This document shows, in pieces, positions 62,139-64,000 of a stretch of DNA of 64,000 nt; position 1 is the first letter of the stretch; each line of letters starts with the position of its first letter. Both the position numbers and the translations under genes were made by a program. The stretch spans positions 70,943,737 through 71,007,736 of the forward strand of contig CM036170.1 in assembly GCA_020631735.1 (NCBI GenBank), given 5' to 3'. This DNA comes from Saccharum officinarum (taxonomy: Eukaryota > Streptophyta > Magnoliopsida > Poales > Poaceae). A model generated the notes under the pieces. That model ran no database searches and was not told the origin of the DNA. It was given only the letters and a program-made list of their open reading frames with translations.

Positions 62139-63283
62139 CCTCCCGTGCGTGAGAAGCAACCTCGGAGAGGACGGAGGGAGGGAGAGTCAACGCCTGCTTG
62201 TCGCGCACTCCACTCCCGTGCGAGCAATCGTACGTTCATGAACGGAGAGCTGTGCTACATCCACGTCAACACAGGTGCCGCCGGCCGCCGTCGTTCACCC
62301 ACCGGACGGAGCCTCGCTTCCATTTTGGGTGAACCGGCTACTATGCTGGCTAGCTTGGTTTGTTTTGTCACGAAGCGGCGAAACGTGCATGTCCCCTCGG
62401 CGGCTGCAGGCGCAAAGAAAGACAAAGAATGCGGCGGGATTACGGCCGGGATGGGACGCGACGCGACACCAACACCAAACACGTACTGCGGGCCGGCCGT
62501 TCCTGTTCAATCAATTCTGAGAAGTTTCGTTTGGCTTGCTAGGCGTGCATGCCGCACACCCTCGCACTTCACACTCACTGCCGGTCTTCGTCAACCTCGG
62601 CTCAGTTGTGTGCTATAGAGAGCGAGAGGGGCGGAAGTCACAAGTCAGTCCTTTGGTTAAAAAAATGTTAATTGGGTCGGTTAATTCGATCAGCCCGCGG
62701 GCCGAGATGTGCTGAGGCCGTGCTGCCGTCGCCCTCTATCATTCCCTTCCAGGCCCAGCCCATAAGGAACGATGTGATGACTGGCAAGAGAAGAGAATGC
62801 AATTTTGCTCAAAAAAAAAAAGAGAGAGAGAGAAGAGAATGCAATACTACTGTACCTTGTACTTAAAAAAAATACTACTACTACTACCGCTTGTCTTTGT
62901 CTCTCACGCACGGCTATAAACACAGGGTCCGTCACGCATGGTGGTCACGGCTCACGACACTCACAACTACTCTATGTACTACTCATAATTAAAGTGACCC
63001 GACACTGATCCACAGTACTCTCGACAACACCGACTGCCTACTACTTCAGGACACTCGATCACGCACTCACGCGCGCTAGCTCTAGCCACGTACTCCATAG
63101 CGAGTCAGCGGCCGGCCGGCCGTTTGTCTGCCGGTCGGCTCCATCAGCCATCGCTCGTGTTGGTCTGATGTTATCATCAGTGATTGCAGTCACTGTCACC
63201 ATCAGTGATTCTGCTTGCTGCAGCTTCCATGCAGCATGCTTTTGCGAAACAAGGCTATATTTGTGGGCACAGTGCCATTAACC
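62139..63283. other. Spacer and probable 3' flank of the third WRKY gene
   Basis: ORFs up to about 180 codons in the GC-rich part at 62067-62618 show no motif and overlap on both strands. An A-rich run with (GA)n lies at 62810-62836. The last part (63100-63283) would hold the 3' UTR of the minus-strand WRKY gene. Confidence 0.4.
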
Positions 63284-63884
63284 TCAACGCCAAGCACCCG
63301 CGGAGGTGTGCCGCGGCCACACCGTGTCCGCGAGCCGGGCGACATCCACGTGCATGTCGCGGTGGTCCATCAGCTGATCCTGATCGGCCTCCCCCACCGC
63401 ACAGAACGACGAGGGATCCCAGCAAAAGTCCGTGTCGTCGATCATCATCGTCGTCATCGCCCCACCATCTTCCGCGACGCCCACGCTCGCCGAGTGTCCG
63501 GCGGAGGCCTGCATCGGCGGGGGCACGTACGACGCTGCAGCAGGATCGCTTGCGCCCGCTTCGGCTGCTGGCGGCCACGGGGCTCCGCTGATGACGGTCG
63601 CGAGGCACGAGACGATGGTCTCGTTCTCTTGGGCGCTGCCGCCTCCGCCGCCGTCGTCTCTCGCGGTGTCCACGACCCCGAGGTCGCGGTACCGGTTCGT
63701 GGCCCGGGGCGACGCCATCCTAGCAGCGTCGCAGTTGGTAATGGCACGGAGCAGATGGCACGTGTGCTCGTTCACGTAGGTGACCTCGAACATGGGAGGC
63801 GACAGCTGGCCCCGGCTGCCGTCCTGCTGCTGCACCTTCTTCTTCGCTTCGCAACGCCGGTCGCGGCTGCACCTGAAGTAGTAC
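63284..63884 (-). CDS. WRKY group III transcription factor, last exon only (gene cut by window end)
   Basis: The exon starts at 63884 after a 'ctgcag' acceptor, at the conserved phase-2 site in the WRKY domain, and runs 200 codons to TGA at 63284-63286. It begins with 'YYFRC', the second half of a WRKY domain. The zinc finger reads C-X5-C-X28-H-T-C: the H-X-C ending of group III with unusual spacings. The rest is Asp-rich with Gly and Ala runs. The exon with the WRKY heptad and the start lie past 64000. Bases 63885-64000 look intronic. Same gene family and same exon structure as the two WRKY genes at 39.6 and 49.5 kb. Confidence 0.85.
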
Positions 63885-64000
63885 CTGCAGAGTGCAGAGA
63901 TTGCCAGCTACGATTAGGAAAGTTTGCTTCTGATTGCTATGGCCCTCGCGCATTAATTGTTTCCAAAACAGGACAAGGGACGACCATACTGTACTAGGGA

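Overview
This is nuclear DNA from a grass, most likely a panicoid such as sorghum or a relative. The reasons are: genes with many short GT-AG introns, GC-rich first exons, grass-type MITEs (Stowaway, hAT-like, 'GGCCTTGTTTAG' elements), long-LTR Ty3 retrotransposons and a CACTA element. The species is an inference; the window alone does not prove it.

Layout. 1-6.1 kb: degenerate LTR-retrotransposon sequence and unassigned repeats. 6.15-12.2 kb: a plus-strand gene for an Arc1p/AIMP1-type tRNA-binding protein (EMAP-II-like OB fold). 13.25-13.53 kb: a decayed plastid psbC fragment. 14.4-16.9 kb: the first five exons of a FATTY ACID EXPORT 3-like plastid membrane protein gene. 17,529-17,628: 100 Ns. 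17,629-27,011 repeats 8,146-17,528 almost base for base and continues to the last FAX3 exon at 27.7 kb. The N gap at the junction and the private small indels in each copy make this look like two contigs whose overlapping ends were never merged, not a true duplication.

28,094-38,403: a complete, very young Ty3 chromovirus-type retrotransposon on the minus strand, with 2.6-kb LTRs, ATGTA target-site duplication, PBS, PPT and an uninterrupted 1513-aa gag-pol ORF. It sits 20 bp past the FAX3 AATAAA signal. 39.6-64 kb: three WRKY group III genes in alternating orientation (279 aa, minus; 327 aa, plus; a third, minus, cut by the window end). The first appears to use a GC-AG intron, and the three differ in zinc-finger spacing. 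Between and around them lie MITEs, a CACTA-like element with internal tandem repeats and a fragment shared with flanking DNA, fold-back elements, two more LTR pieces (54.4-59.05 kb) and a hAT element that still carries the end of a transposase gene.

The genes do not form one pathway. The first two are housekeeping genes (tRNA handling; plastid lipid export). The WRKY genes are a small tandem family of probable stress or defence regulators. I found no CRISPR array, rRNA or convincing tRNA gene.
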